A DNA stretch of 6,608 bases from Candidatus Avimicrobium faecavium (GCA_904419105.1 CAJFQR010000078.1:1-6608), one strand, 5' to 3'; positions 1 to 5,309 are shown, numbered from the stretch's first letter. The notes: generated by a model from the sequence alone, not told the origin. Program-made: numbers and translations.

Positions 1-190
1 CCTCGAAGCCCACCTCGGTGGCAAAGCGCACCACGGTGGACTCGCTGACCCCGACGGTGCTGCCCAGCCGGGATGCGGTCATAAACGCCGCCTTGTCGTA
101 ATTTTCGATGATGTACCGGGCAATGAGCTTCTGTCCCTTTGAGAACCCGCTCATCCCCTCGGAAATACTGTGCAGCAGATCTTTCGCCAT
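1..190 (-). CDS. MurR/RpiR-family transcriptional regulator (N-terminal fragment, cut by left edge)
   Basis: The reading frame on the minus strand begins at the ATG at 190-188 and stays open to the window edge, giving 63 residues that start MAKDLLHSISEGMSGFS. The segment FSKGQKLIARYIIENYDKAA, followed by FMTASRLGSTVGVSESTVVRF, is the typical N-terminal helix-turn-helix of the RpiR family. In this family, helices 'skgqk.ia.yi..n' lead into 'ta..lg..vgvSesTvvRF'. A strong ribosome binding site (AAGGAGGG) lies just upstream of the start. Family members usually continue with a SIS sugar-phosphate-binding domain, which would lie outside the window, so the effector cannot be read. The gene is divergent from the chorismate mutase gene, with about 360 bases between the two starts. 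The regulator may control itself or genes further left. Family assignment is firm; target and ligand are unknown. Confidence 0.9.
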   Translation of the reverse strand, partial: MAKDLLHSISEGMSGFSKGQKLIARYIIENYDKAAFMTASRLGSTVGVSESTVVRFATEVGFE

Positions 191-351
191 GAGAAACCCT
201 CCTTACCTGTGTTTTGCATATCGCGTGGTTCTTTGATGCAGGGCCCGGACCTGTTCTTGCAGTATCGGGCTGCACCTTAGCAAAGTTCCCTATAAAATAC
301 AGATCCCGCTCCGCTTCCGCCGCCCGCATCGGAACGGCGTCCCTTTCTTTG

Positions 352-380
352 ATGATAATATATCCACCTGCAAAAATCAA
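352..380 (-). promoter_or_regulatory. Candidate promoter for the RpiR-type regulator
   Basis: On the minus strand, TTGATT (380-375) and TATCAT (357-352) are separated by 17 bases, matching the sigma70 consensus at 4 of 6 and 5 of 6 positions. Transcription would begin near 345, giving a leader of about 155 bases before the regulator start at 190. It is the best-spaced pair found by eye in this AT-rich stretch, but overlapping alternatives (TATTAT at 360-355, TATATT at 362-357) exist with poor -35 partners. Confidence 0.4.
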
Positions 381-409
381 GGGAAACGGCACAACTTCTC
401 CAAAAATCG

Positions 410-435
410 TGCAGGAAATTCATTTGTTCCCTGCA
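410..435. repeat. Imperfect inverted repeat between two divergent promoters
   Basis: TGCAGGAA (410-417) and TTCCCTGCA (427-435) form an inverted repeat that differs by one inserted base, with a 9-base spacer. It sits between the candidate leftward promoter (352-380) and the rightward promoter (454-480), a natural place for a shared operator. A direct repeat, CAAAAATC, lies to its left at 371-378 and 401-408, exactly 30 bases apart. Any role is inference. Confidence 0.3.
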
Positions 436-453
436 AACTGACCGCCGCGGTAT

Positions 454-480
454 TTTTTCCCGGGAAAAATGTGCTACAAT
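454..480 (+). promoter_or_regulatory. Extended -10 promoter with adjoining perfect palindrome, driving chorismate mutase
   Basis: TGCTACAAT at 472-480 is an extended -10 element (TG, one base, then TACAAT, 5 of 6 matches). No good -35 is present at 16-18 bases upstream, where there is only a T-rich run, which is common for extended -10 promoters. Immediately upstream, 454-469 is a perfect 16-bp palindrome, TTTTTCCCGGGAAAAA, occupying the spacer and -35 zone where a repressor would block RNA polymerase. The start of transcription would be near 487, giving a leader of about 67 bases. Confidence 0.6.
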
Positions 481-493
481 GGAGATACGATCT

Positions 494-530
494 TCGCCGT
501 GCCGCAACGTCCACATCGGGCGCACGGCGA
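494..530 (+). promoter_or_regulatory. Leader hairpin upstream of the chorismate mutase ribosome binding site
   Basis: TCGCCGTGC (494-502) pairs perfectly with GCACGGCGA (522-530), making a 9-bp GC-rich stem with a 19-base loop in the predicted 5' leader. The hairpin ends 4 bases before the purine-rich ribosome binding tract (AAAAAAGGAGGTGA, 535-548), which is left single-stranded. It has no U-run, so it is not a terminator. It could protect the 5' end or place the ribosome site in an accessible position; no ligand-binding or leader-peptide pattern was recognised. Confidence 0.45.
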
Positions 531-553
531 TTCCAAAAAAGGAGGTGACACCG

Positions 554-826
554 ATGCGCACACTCGATCAGGTCCGCCAGGACATCGACCAGGTCGACCG
601 GCAGATGACCGCCCTCTTCGAGGAACGGATGCACCTGGTGGCCGAGGTCATCGCCGTCAAGCAGGCCGCCGGCCTGCCGGTGCTGGACGCCGCCCGGGAG
701 GAGGTCGTGGTGGAGAAAAACACCGCCCGCCTCACCGACCAGGAGCTGGCCCGCTACTACGAGGCCTTCATCCGCAAGACGATGGAGCTCTCGAAGGAAT
801 ACCAGCGCTCTCTCCTCGAGCGTTGA
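554..826 (+). CDS. aroQ: Chorismate mutase, monofunctional AroQ class
   Basis: The 90-residue all-helical protein would convert chorismate to prephenate, the branch point toward phenylalanine and tyrosine, in the cytoplasm. The whole AroQ active-site set known from the E. coli P-protein mutase domain can be placed in register: R8, R25, K36, D45, R48, E49, S80 and Q84. Recognisable stretches are VRQDIDQVDRQMTALFEERM, VIAVKQAAGLPVLDAAREE and the C-terminal ELSKEYQ. Length matches stand-alone AroQ enzymes of about 90 residues, with no fused prephenate dehydratase, dehydrogenase or DAHP synthase domain. The start at 554 is chosen because a near-perfect ribosome binding site (AAGGAGGTGA) ends 5 bases before it. 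An upstream in-frame ATG at 479 overlaps the -10 box and cannot be on the transcript. The gene is a single unit ended by the hairpin at 836-865. The symbol aroQ is also used for type II dehydroquinase, which this is not. Confidence 0.93.
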   Translation: MRTLDQVRQDIDQVDRQMTALFEERMHLVAEVIAVKQAAGLPVLDAAREEVVVEKNTARLTDQELARYYEAFIRKTMELSKEYQRSLLER

Positions 827-835
827 GCAGCATAC

Positions 836-865
836 AAAAAGGCCGGGCAGCCGCCCGGCCTTTTT
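836..865. terminator. Bidirectional intrinsic terminator between convergent genes
   Basis: GGCCGGGC (841-848) and GCCCGGCC (853-860) form an 8-bp GC stem with a 4-base loop. It is flanked by AAAAA (836-840) on the left and TTTTT (861-865) on the right. It therefore ends with a U-run in both directions, serving chorismate mutase from the left (stop at 826) and the desulfhydrase from the right (stop at 874). Confidence 0.93.
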
Positions 866-873
866 CCTTCTGT

Positions 874-1953
874 TTATGCTTTGTGGACAAAGAGGCCTTC
901 CCCATCGTAGAAGAGGGACTGGGCCAGGTCCAGATGCTCCTTGCTCCAGATTGCAGGGGTGCCGCCGGAGTGCAGGAAGATGGCATTCTCCCCATCAGGG
1001 ATCTTGCCGGAGCGTACCAGGTCCAGGAATCCGTGGAAGATCTTGCCCGAATAGCAGGCATCGGTGAAGATACCCTCGGTCTTAGCCAGCAGGGCCATAT
1101 AGTCCTGCGTCACCGCGTCGGGGATGTTGTAGCCGACACCGTAGTAGGGCTCCTCGGCAGGGCCGGTCTCAATCCGGATCTCCTCCGGAGCCACATGGAC
1201 GCCGAGCTCATATTCTTTCGAGAGCTGGTCGATGAAGGCGCTCACCTGCTCCGGTCCCCGGAACTCCGGGCTCACCGGGATGCCGATAACCTCAAACGGC
1301 GCCTTGAAGTACTTGGCGCCGGCCACCAGCCCGCCGAAGGTGCCCATCGAACCGTAGCCGCACACCAGGTATTTGGCGTTGATGCCCTGCTCCTCCATCT
1401 GGCGCATGATTTCCGGTACGGCGTTGATGTACCCGGCCGCACCGACCACGCTGCTGCCGCCCACCGGTACATTGTATGGATGAATGCCCTGTTTTTCGTA
1501 CGCAGCCACAATCTTCTCGGTCTCGGCAGCCAGATAGGCGGCGCTCTTCTCCTTGGCGTCCGGCAGGCCGTCAAAGGCCGATGTATCGATGAAATGCACA
1601 TCTGCCCCCATCATCCGGTCGAGGATCAGGTTGCCGGAACAGTAATCCGGCTTGGCACCGGTGAGCACCAGGATGGGCTTCAGGCCGTATTTGACCGCTG
1701 CCGCCACCGTCATGCGGCCGTGGTTGGTCTGTACGCCGCCGAAGGTCATCAGTGCATTATAACCGCCGTCCAGGGCAGCCGCCACCAGATAGTCCAGCTT
1801 TCTGGCCTTGTTGCCGCCGAAGGCCAGCCCGGTCATATCGTCCCGCTTGACATAGAGCTTGCCCTTGCCCACCAGTTTGGTGAGGTTTTCCATCGGCTCC
1901 AGCGGCGTGTTCAGATAGCCCACCGGTACCCTTTTCAGTTCGCTCAGTTTCAT
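874..1953 (-). CDS. dcyD: PLP-dependent D-cysteine desulfhydrase-like enzyme (ACC deaminase/DcyD family)
   Basis: This 359-residue enzyme of the tryptophan synthase beta-like fold II group most likely cleaves D-cysteine to pyruvate, ammonia and hydrogen sulfide. The PLP lysine is in GGNKARKLDYL (Lys about 49). The substrate-binding segment FGGVQTNHGRM is at about 71-81, the glycine-rich cofactor phosphate loop is CGYGSMGTFGG, and LHSGGTPAIW lies near 330. The LHSGG segment has Ser where ACC deaminases carry a key Leu, which argues against ACC deaminase (from memory of the family). L-cysteate sulfo-lyase (CuyA) is a close relative and cannot be excluded. The ATG at 1953 is preferred: AAGGA lies 8-9 bases upstream of it, whereas for the in-frame ATG at 1962 the same AAGG abuts the codon directly. 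The gene is monocistronic, diverges from the DegV operon and converges on chorismate mutase. An operator-like palindrome covers its -10 box. Confidence 0.85.
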   Translation of the reverse strand: MKLSELKRVPVGYLNTPLEPMENLTKLVGKGKLYVKRDDMTGLAFGGNKARKLDYLVAAALDGGYNALMTFGGVQTNHGRMTVAAAVKYGLKPILVLTGAKPDYCSGNLILDRMMGADVHFIDTSAFDGLPDAKEKSAAYLAAETEKIVAAYEKQGIHPYNVPVGGSSVVGAAGYINAVPEIMRQMEEQGINAKYLVCGYGSMGTFGGLVAGAKYFKAPFEVIGIPVSPEFRGPEQVSAFIDQLSKEYELGVHVAPEEIRIETGPAEEPYYGVGYNIPDAVTQDYMALLAKTEGIFTDACYSGKIFHGFLDLVRSGKIPDGENAIFLHSGGTPAIWSKEHLDLAQSLFYDGEGLFVHKA

Positions 1954-1971
1954 ACCACTCATCCTTTCTGG

Positions 1972-2030
1972 TTCGGCGCCGCGGCCGGCCAGCGCCCGTT
2001 TTTTGCCATCTTACAGTTGCTCCGGCCGAA
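1972..2030 (-). other. GC-rich self-complementary leader of the desulfhydrase gene
   Basis: Within the predicted leader of about 90 bases, TTCGGC (1972-1977) is complementary to GCCGAA (2025-2030). Between them, GGCGC (1975-1979) can instead pair with GCGCC (1992-1996) around nested palindromes, including GGCCGGCC at 1983-1990. The leader can thus fold into at least two alternative hairpins just upstream of the ribosome binding site. Whether this regulates anything is unknown; no known riboswitch class was recognised. Confidence 0.3.
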
Positions 2031-2046
2031 AAGGATTCCGTTACTT

Positions 2047-2077
2047 TGATTGTATCACAATCATTTTATCCAATCCA
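2047..2077 (-). promoter_or_regulatory. Extended -10 promoter of the desulfhydrase gene, covered by a 17-bp palindrome
   Basis: On the minus strand TGATACAAT (2057-2049) is an extended -10 box (TACAAT, 5 of 6). A weak -35 (TGGATT, 2077-2072) lies 17 bases upstream. The box lies inside a perfect inverted repeat, TGATTGT-ATC-ACAATCA (2047-2063), with 7-bp arms and a 3-bp centre. Binding of a dimeric repressor there would directly occlude the -10 element. Transcription would start near 2042. Confidence 0.6.
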
Positions 2078-2227
2078 GTGTTTTTTGGCTGAGAATTGTT
2101 CAATATCTTTGTGGAAAACGACAAAATCGTTTCCAGAAACAGCCTTTTTTCACTCAAAAAAGTGGCATAGCTCCCTCTTTTTGCAGGATCGGATCGACCT
2201 ACTTGGTAAACCTTCCATTTTTCTCGA
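2078..2227. other. AT-rich intergenic stretch without a gene
   Basis: No coding region, RNA gene or mobile element is supported here. Short open frames exist but have no ribosome binding site or family resemblance. Local structure is limited to an imperfect hairpin at 2113-2134 (GGAAAACGA against TCGTTTCC, one bulged A) and a small CACT/AGTG repeat around alternating T and A runs near 2145-2165. It separates the promoters of the two divergent units. Confidence 0.6.
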
Positions 2228-2256
2228 TTGTATTCTCCGCCGTTCCGTGGTATGAT
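2228..2256 (+). promoter_or_regulatory. Promoter of the DegV-redoxin operon
   Basis: TTGTAT (2228-2233) and the extended -10 TGGTATGAT (2248-2256; TATGAT, 5 of 6) are separated by 17 bases. Transcription would start about 7 bases downstream, giving a leader of about 35 bases with GATGAGG as ribosome binding site before the ATG at 2298. Confidence 0.6.
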
Positions 2257-2297
2257 GGGGAAAACAATAGAAATATGTAAAAGATGAGGTTGTTGCT

Positions 2298-3164
2298 ATG
2301 GACCGTGTAAAATTTATGATCGATTCCGGCTCCGATATTCCTCCATCCGTTGCGAAAGAACTGGACACCGAAGTGGTCCCGCTCTACCGGATCATCGAAG
2401 GCAAGCCGGTGCTCGACTTCCATGACTTCGATATCGGTGCCTATTCCGAATATCTCAAAACCTGCAAGGAGATCCCCACTACCTCCCAGCCCAGCCCGGA
2501 GGACTTCCTCATCCGCTATGAGCGGTTCTTTGAGGAGGGGTACAGCCATATCATCTGCATCACCATGTCGGTTTACGGCTCCGGCACCTACAACAGTGCC
2601 GTCCTTGCATCCCAGATGTTTGCCGAACACCACCCGGACGCCGCCATGCAGATCCATGTGGTGGATTCCTGGAGCTGCTCCCTCAATATGGTGCTGGAGC
2701 TCCGGGCCGCTCACCGGCTCTATACCGCCGGCGCCGCCGTCCACACCATTCTGGAGGAGCTTGACCGGCTCCGCCGCCGGGTGCAGACCTACTATCTCAT
2801 CGACAATCTGGAGTTTCTGATCAAAGGCGGCCGGGTTTCCCCGCTCAAGGGCGGCATCGCCGCCAAGCTGCGCATCAAACCGGTGGTCACCATCAAAAAC
2901 GGAGAGGGGTCCATCCCCGCCTATGCCATGGGCTACCAGAACGGCCTTGCCAAGCTGACCGAGTACTACTGGAACGACACCGACCCCGAGGATGCGGAGG
3001 TATACATTGCCCACGCCGGCTGCCCGGACAAAGCGCTGGCCCTGCTGGACCGCCTGGTCGAGGGCCATCGTGACCTGCACTATTACATCTACCCGATGCT
3101 CGGCACCATGTCCACCCAGTCGGGCCCCGATTCCATCGGCATCTTCTACGCCCGCACCAAGTGA
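2298..3164 (+). CDS. DegV-family (FakB-like) fatty-acid-binding protein
   Basis: The 288-residue protein has the DegV layout. DSGSDIP is near the N-terminus (9-15), IPTTSQPSPEDF is at 59-70, ITMSVYGSGTYNSA is at 88-101, VDSWSCS is at 122-128 and LEFLIKGGRVS is at 171-181. In this family, FakB proteins bind one fatty acid and present its carboxyl group to the kinase FakA, allowing exogenous or recycled fatty acids to enter phospholipid synthesis. Thr61/62, Ser95 and Arg179 correspond to expected carboxyl-end contacts. The C-terminal motif, normally (A/T)HTGPG, reads TQSGPD (273-278), so the usual histidine is Gln274 and the last glycine is Asp278. That may alter ligand or kinase interaction. 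No FakA kinase gene is in the window. It is the first gene of an operon, with the lipoprotein gene beginning 31 bases after its stop. Family is firm; fatty-acid role is inferred. Confidence 0.9.
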   Translation: MDRVKFMIDSGSDIPPSVAKELDTEVVPLYRIIEGKPVLDFHDFDIGAYSEYLKTCKEIPTTSQPSPEDFLIRYERFFEEGYSHIICITMSVYGSGTYNSAVLASQMFAEHHPDAAMQIHVVDSWSCSLNMVLELRAAHRLYTAGAAVHTILEELDRLRRRVQTYYLIDNLEFLIKGGRVSPLKGGIAAKLRIKPVVTIKNGEGSIPAYAMGYQNGLAKLTEYYWNDTDPEDAEVYIAHAGCPDKALALLDRLVEGHRDLHYYIYPMLGTMSTQSGPDSIGIFYARTK

Positions 3165-3195
3165 CCACTCTATCCCAACCACAGGAGTATAACAC

Positions 3196-4263
3196 ATGAA
3201 GCAACTCAAACGCATCGCTGCGGCCCTCACCGGCTGTGCCCTGGTCCTGACGCTGACTGCCTGTTCCGGCGGTGAGGAGCCGGTCATCGAACGGCCGGCG
3301 GACCTCTCGGAAAAGGCCATCTACGCCGACTACCTCGGTATCGCCGCCGAACTGCCGGACGCCATCTATGACAAGCTCGGCGAGCAGATCTTCCCGACGG
3401 CGGCGGATGTCACCACCGCTCCGGAGGGGGTCACCGTAAACGGTCAGATCGTGCTGCTCTACCAAAGCGGCGCCGTCTATGACCGGGTGATGGAACTGCA
3501 GGCCACCGGCACGGCGATGGAGGAGGCAGAGTATCTGGAGCTCTCCCGGCAGGCGGGGGATCTCTGTGCCATTACCAGCGTGGTCACCGACACCATCGGC
3601 GGCCAGGACATCGCCGCCATCACCGGATTTTCGGACAATACCCTCCTCGGCGAGATGGCGGGCAACAGCGTCTACTTCAGCGACGGCGGCCTGACCATCG
3701 AGGACGGTCTCCTCTCGGAGGAGGACGCCGCCGACCTGGAGGCCCTCAAGGCCGCCGTGCCCGACCTGCAGGCCGCGGTACAGCTCTATACACCGGTGGA
3801 CGGGCCCCAGGGCCTCACCGAAGGTGCGGTGATCAGCGGATTTGACACAGTGGATCTGGACGGCAATGCGGTGGACAGCTCGGTCCTTGCGCAGGCGAAT
3901 CTCACCGTCCTGCAGATCTGGGCCACCACCTGCACCCCCTGCATCACCGAAATGCCCAACTGGGAGACCCTCTCCCAGAACTACCGGGACAAGGGCGTAC
4001 AGGTCCTCGGTCTGGTAGCCGATGTATACGGCGATGAGGCCAAGGCCGAGGAGGCCCGGACCATTGCGGCCGAAGCAGGCGTCACCTACCCGAATCTGCT
4101 GGCCGACGCCGTATTGGACGAGCAGGTTCTCTACGATGTCACCGGTACCCCGACCACCGTCTTTCTGGACAGCGAAGGCACCATCCTGCGTGTCATCGAG
4201 GGCACCCGGGACCTGGAGGATCTCTCCGCCCTCGTCGATGAACTGCTGGCCGGCCTCAGCTGA
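3196..4263 (+). CDS. Thioredoxin-like (TlpA/redoxin) lipoprotein with extra N-terminal domain
   Basis: The 355-residue protein starts with a short basic segment and hydrophobic stretch ending in lipobox LTAC at 20-23. Cys23 should be lipidated, and the mature protein anchored on the outer face of the cytoplasmic membrane. The C-terminal part, about 208-355, is a redoxin/TlpA fold: WATTCTPCITEMPNW contains the CxxC pair Cys246-Cys249, and GTPTTVFLD supplies the expected cis-proline, Pro319. It would act as a thiol-disulfide reductase or maintain proteins in reduced form. Residues 27-205, acidic and rich in Ala, Asp and Glu, match no family I recognise; Cys124 is the only other cysteine of the mature chain besides the lipidated one. 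TlpA-like lipoproteins of Clostridia often sit beside a CcdA-type electron carrier or ferredoxin gene, and none is present here. The ribosome binding site AGGAG (3183-3187) fits. It shares a transcript with the DegV gene and ends at a terminator. Confidence 0.88.
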   Translation: MKQLKRIAAALTGCALVLTLTACSGGEEPVIERPADLSEKAIYADYLGIAAELPDAIYDKLGEQIFPTAADVTTAPEGVTVNGQIVLLYQSGAVYDRVMELQATGTAMEEAEYLELSRQAGDLCAITSVVTDTIGGQDIAAITGFSDNTLLGEMAGNSVYFSDGGLTIEDGLLSEEDAADLEALKAAVPDLQAAVQLYTPVDGPQGLTEGAVISGFDTVDLDGNAVDSSVLAQANLTVLQIWATTCTPCITEMPNWETLSQNYRDKGVQVLGLVADVYGDEAKAEEARTIAAEAGVTYPNLLADAVLDEQVLYDVTGTPTTVFLDSEGTILRVIEGTRDLEDLSALVDELLAGLS

Positions 4264-4288
4264 CAGTCTGTACAAACCGCTGTTTCAA

Positions 4289-4319
4289 GAGCTCCCGCTT
4301 TTGCGGGGGTTCTTTTTTT
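4289..4319 (+). terminator. Intrinsic terminator of the DegV-redoxin operon
   Basis: CCCGC (4294-4298) pairs with GCGGG (4303-4307) around a TTTT loop. The stem is extended outward by weaker pairs (C-G, G-U, A-U) to about 4290/4311 and followed by a run of seven T (4313-4319). It lies 26 bases after the lipoprotein stop codon and faces only the plus strand. Confidence 0.9.
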
Positions 4320-4384
4320 GCATCTGTGTTCACGATTTATTCTCAATTTAGATGTTTTTTCATAAAGTTTTCAAAGAACGGCGG

Positions 4385-4413
4385 TTGAACCGGAGCCTTT
4401 CCCCGGCTATACT
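4385..4413 (+). promoter_or_regulatory. Sigma70-type promoter of the glycosyltransferase gene
   Basis: TTGAAC (4385-4390) and TATACT (4408-4413) are separated by exactly 17 bases, matching 4 of 6 and 5 of 6 consensus positions. Transcription would start near 4420. The -35 box is inside a small perfect inverted repeat, CGGTT-G-AACCG (4382-4392). The promoter position rules out translation from the in-frame ATG at 4352 and supports the start at 4451. Confidence 0.7.
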
Positions 4414-4450
4414 GTCCTGTGAAACTCATAACTATGGAGAGAATGGTGCT

Positions 4451-5290
4451 ATGGAACTGCTTGTCACCCTTGACGAAAACTATCTCACCCCGCTGGAAAC
4501 GATGCTCTGCTCCCTTTCGGTCAACGACCCCGGCACGCCGGTGCGCCTCTGGCTCATCCATGGAGGGATGCCCGAGGAAGCCCTCGTGCGAATCCGCCGG
4601 TTCTGTCAGGGGCTTGGCTGGGACTTCCGTCCCTGCAAAGCCCCGGAAGAGCTCTTCGCCCAGGCGCCGGTGCCCCGGTACTATTCCACAGCGATGTACT
4701 ACCGGCTGCTGGCCTCCCGGATCCTTCCGGACACGCTGGACCGGGTGATCTATCTGGACCCGGATACCCTCATTCTCAACCCCATTTCCCCCCTGGAACG
4801 GCTGGACCTTGAGGGGAATCTCTTTGCCGCAGCGGCCCACACCGCCTTTTCTCAGCTCACCGACCCGGTGAACCGGGTGCGGCTGCACAGTGACAGCCCA
4901 ATCAACGGCTACTTCAACTCCGGTGTGCTGGTGATGGACCTGGCGGCCCAGCGCCGGGAGCTGGATCCGGAAGACATCTTCCGCTACGCGGCAGACCACG
5001 CCGCCGAACTCATCCTGCCGGACCAGGATCTGCTCAACGCCCTCTACGGCAGCCGGGTGCTCCCGCTGGACGATTCGGTCTACAATTACGATGCTCGCCA
5101 ATTTCCCCAGTACCTGCTGCTCAGCGGCGGGGAAAAAACGATGGAATGGGTCATGGACCACACCGCGGTGCTCCACTTCTGCGGGCGCTCCAAACCCTGG
5201 AAGCCGAACGCCCTCGGGCGCTTTGTCGCCCTCTATCAGCACTATGCCCACCTGGCCCGCCGCTGCACCGCTTCCCTCCCGCAGGGGTAA
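4451..5290 (+). CDS. Glycosyltransferase family 8 protein
   Basis: The 279-residue cytoplasmic or membrane-associated enzyme should transfer a hexose from a nucleotide sugar, probably UDP-glucose or UDP-galactose, with retention of configuration. Family signatures are in order: N-terminal MELLVTLDENYLTPLETMLCSL, the metal-binding DxD in YLDPDTLIL (Asp103-Pro-Asp105), NGYFNSGVLVMDL from 152, LPDQDLLN from 189 and the C-terminal HFCGRSKPW (242-250), which resembles the HxxGxxKPW motif of the family. Length fits bacterial GT8 enzymes such as the general stress protein GspA type. Acceptor and product (cell-wall polymer, glycolipid or exopolysaccharide) cannot be read, because no other glycan gene is nearby. 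The start at 4451 follows GGAG (4436-4439) at an 11-base gap, slightly long. An in-frame ATG at 4352 would lie upstream of the promoter. It is a single-gene unit between two terminators. Confidence 0.9.
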   Translation: MELLVTLDENYLTPLETMLCSLSVNDPGTPVRLWLIHGGMPEEALVRIRRFCQGLGWDFRPCKAPEELFAQAPVPRYYSTAMYYRLLASRILPDTLDRVIYLDPDTLILNPISPLERLDLEGNLFAAAAHTAFSQLTDPVNRVRLHSDSPINGYFNSGVLVMDLAAQRRELDPEDIFRYAADHAAELILPDQDLLNALYGSRVLPLDDSVYNYDARQFPQYLLLSGGEKTMEWVMDHTAVLHFCGRSKPWKPNALGRFVALYQHYAHLARRCTASLPQG

Positions 5291-5309
5291 CCGGAATACA
5301 CAGACGCAA

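Noticed and set aside
291..296. TATAAA as a plus-strand -10 box
   Set aside because: No acceptable -35 or extended -10 element accompanies it, and no gene lies close downstream on that strand that lacks a better promoter.
214..441. A 75-codon open frame in the left intergenic region
   Set aside because: No ribosome binding site, composition unlike the real genes, and it crosses the candidate regulator promoter.
479..553. Longer N-terminus for chorismate mutase starting at 479
   Set aside because: The ATG overlaps the -10 box, so it would precede the transcription start. The internal start at 554 has a near-perfect ribosome binding site and gives the normal AroQ length.
469..2049. A 526-codon open frame on the plus strand
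   Set aside because: It overlaps the chorismate mutase gene in another frame, reads through the terminator and then runs antisense to the desulfhydrase gene. Its translation is low-complexity Arg/Gly/His/Ala-rich with no family resemblance and no ribosome binding site. High GC explains the lack of stops.
2046..2280. Two overlapping short plus-strand frames of about 70 codons before the DegV gene
   Set aside because: They lie in AT-rich promoter DNA, lack ribosome binding sites, and overlap the promoters of both divergent units.
2199..3320. A 373-codon open frame on the minus strand
   Set aside because: It is antisense to the DegV gene and extends across its promoter; no ribosome binding site or recognisable protein features.
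2893..4275. A 460-codon open frame on the minus strand
   Set aside because: It is antisense to the DegV and redoxin lipoprotein genes, both of which show clear family motifs. The translation has the Gly/Val/Arg-rich look of mirrored GC-rich codons and crosses both genes and their spacer.
4352..4450. Longer N-terminus for the glycosyltransferase starting at 4352
   Set aside because: A good promoter (4385-4413) lies inside this stretch, the extra residues do not resemble GT8 N-termini, and family alignment begins at MELLVTLDENY encoded from 4451.
4343..5251. A 302-codon open frame on the minus strand
   Set aside because: It is an antisense shadow of the glycosyltransferase gene, whose DxD and C-terminal HFCGRSKPW motifs are clear on the plus strand.
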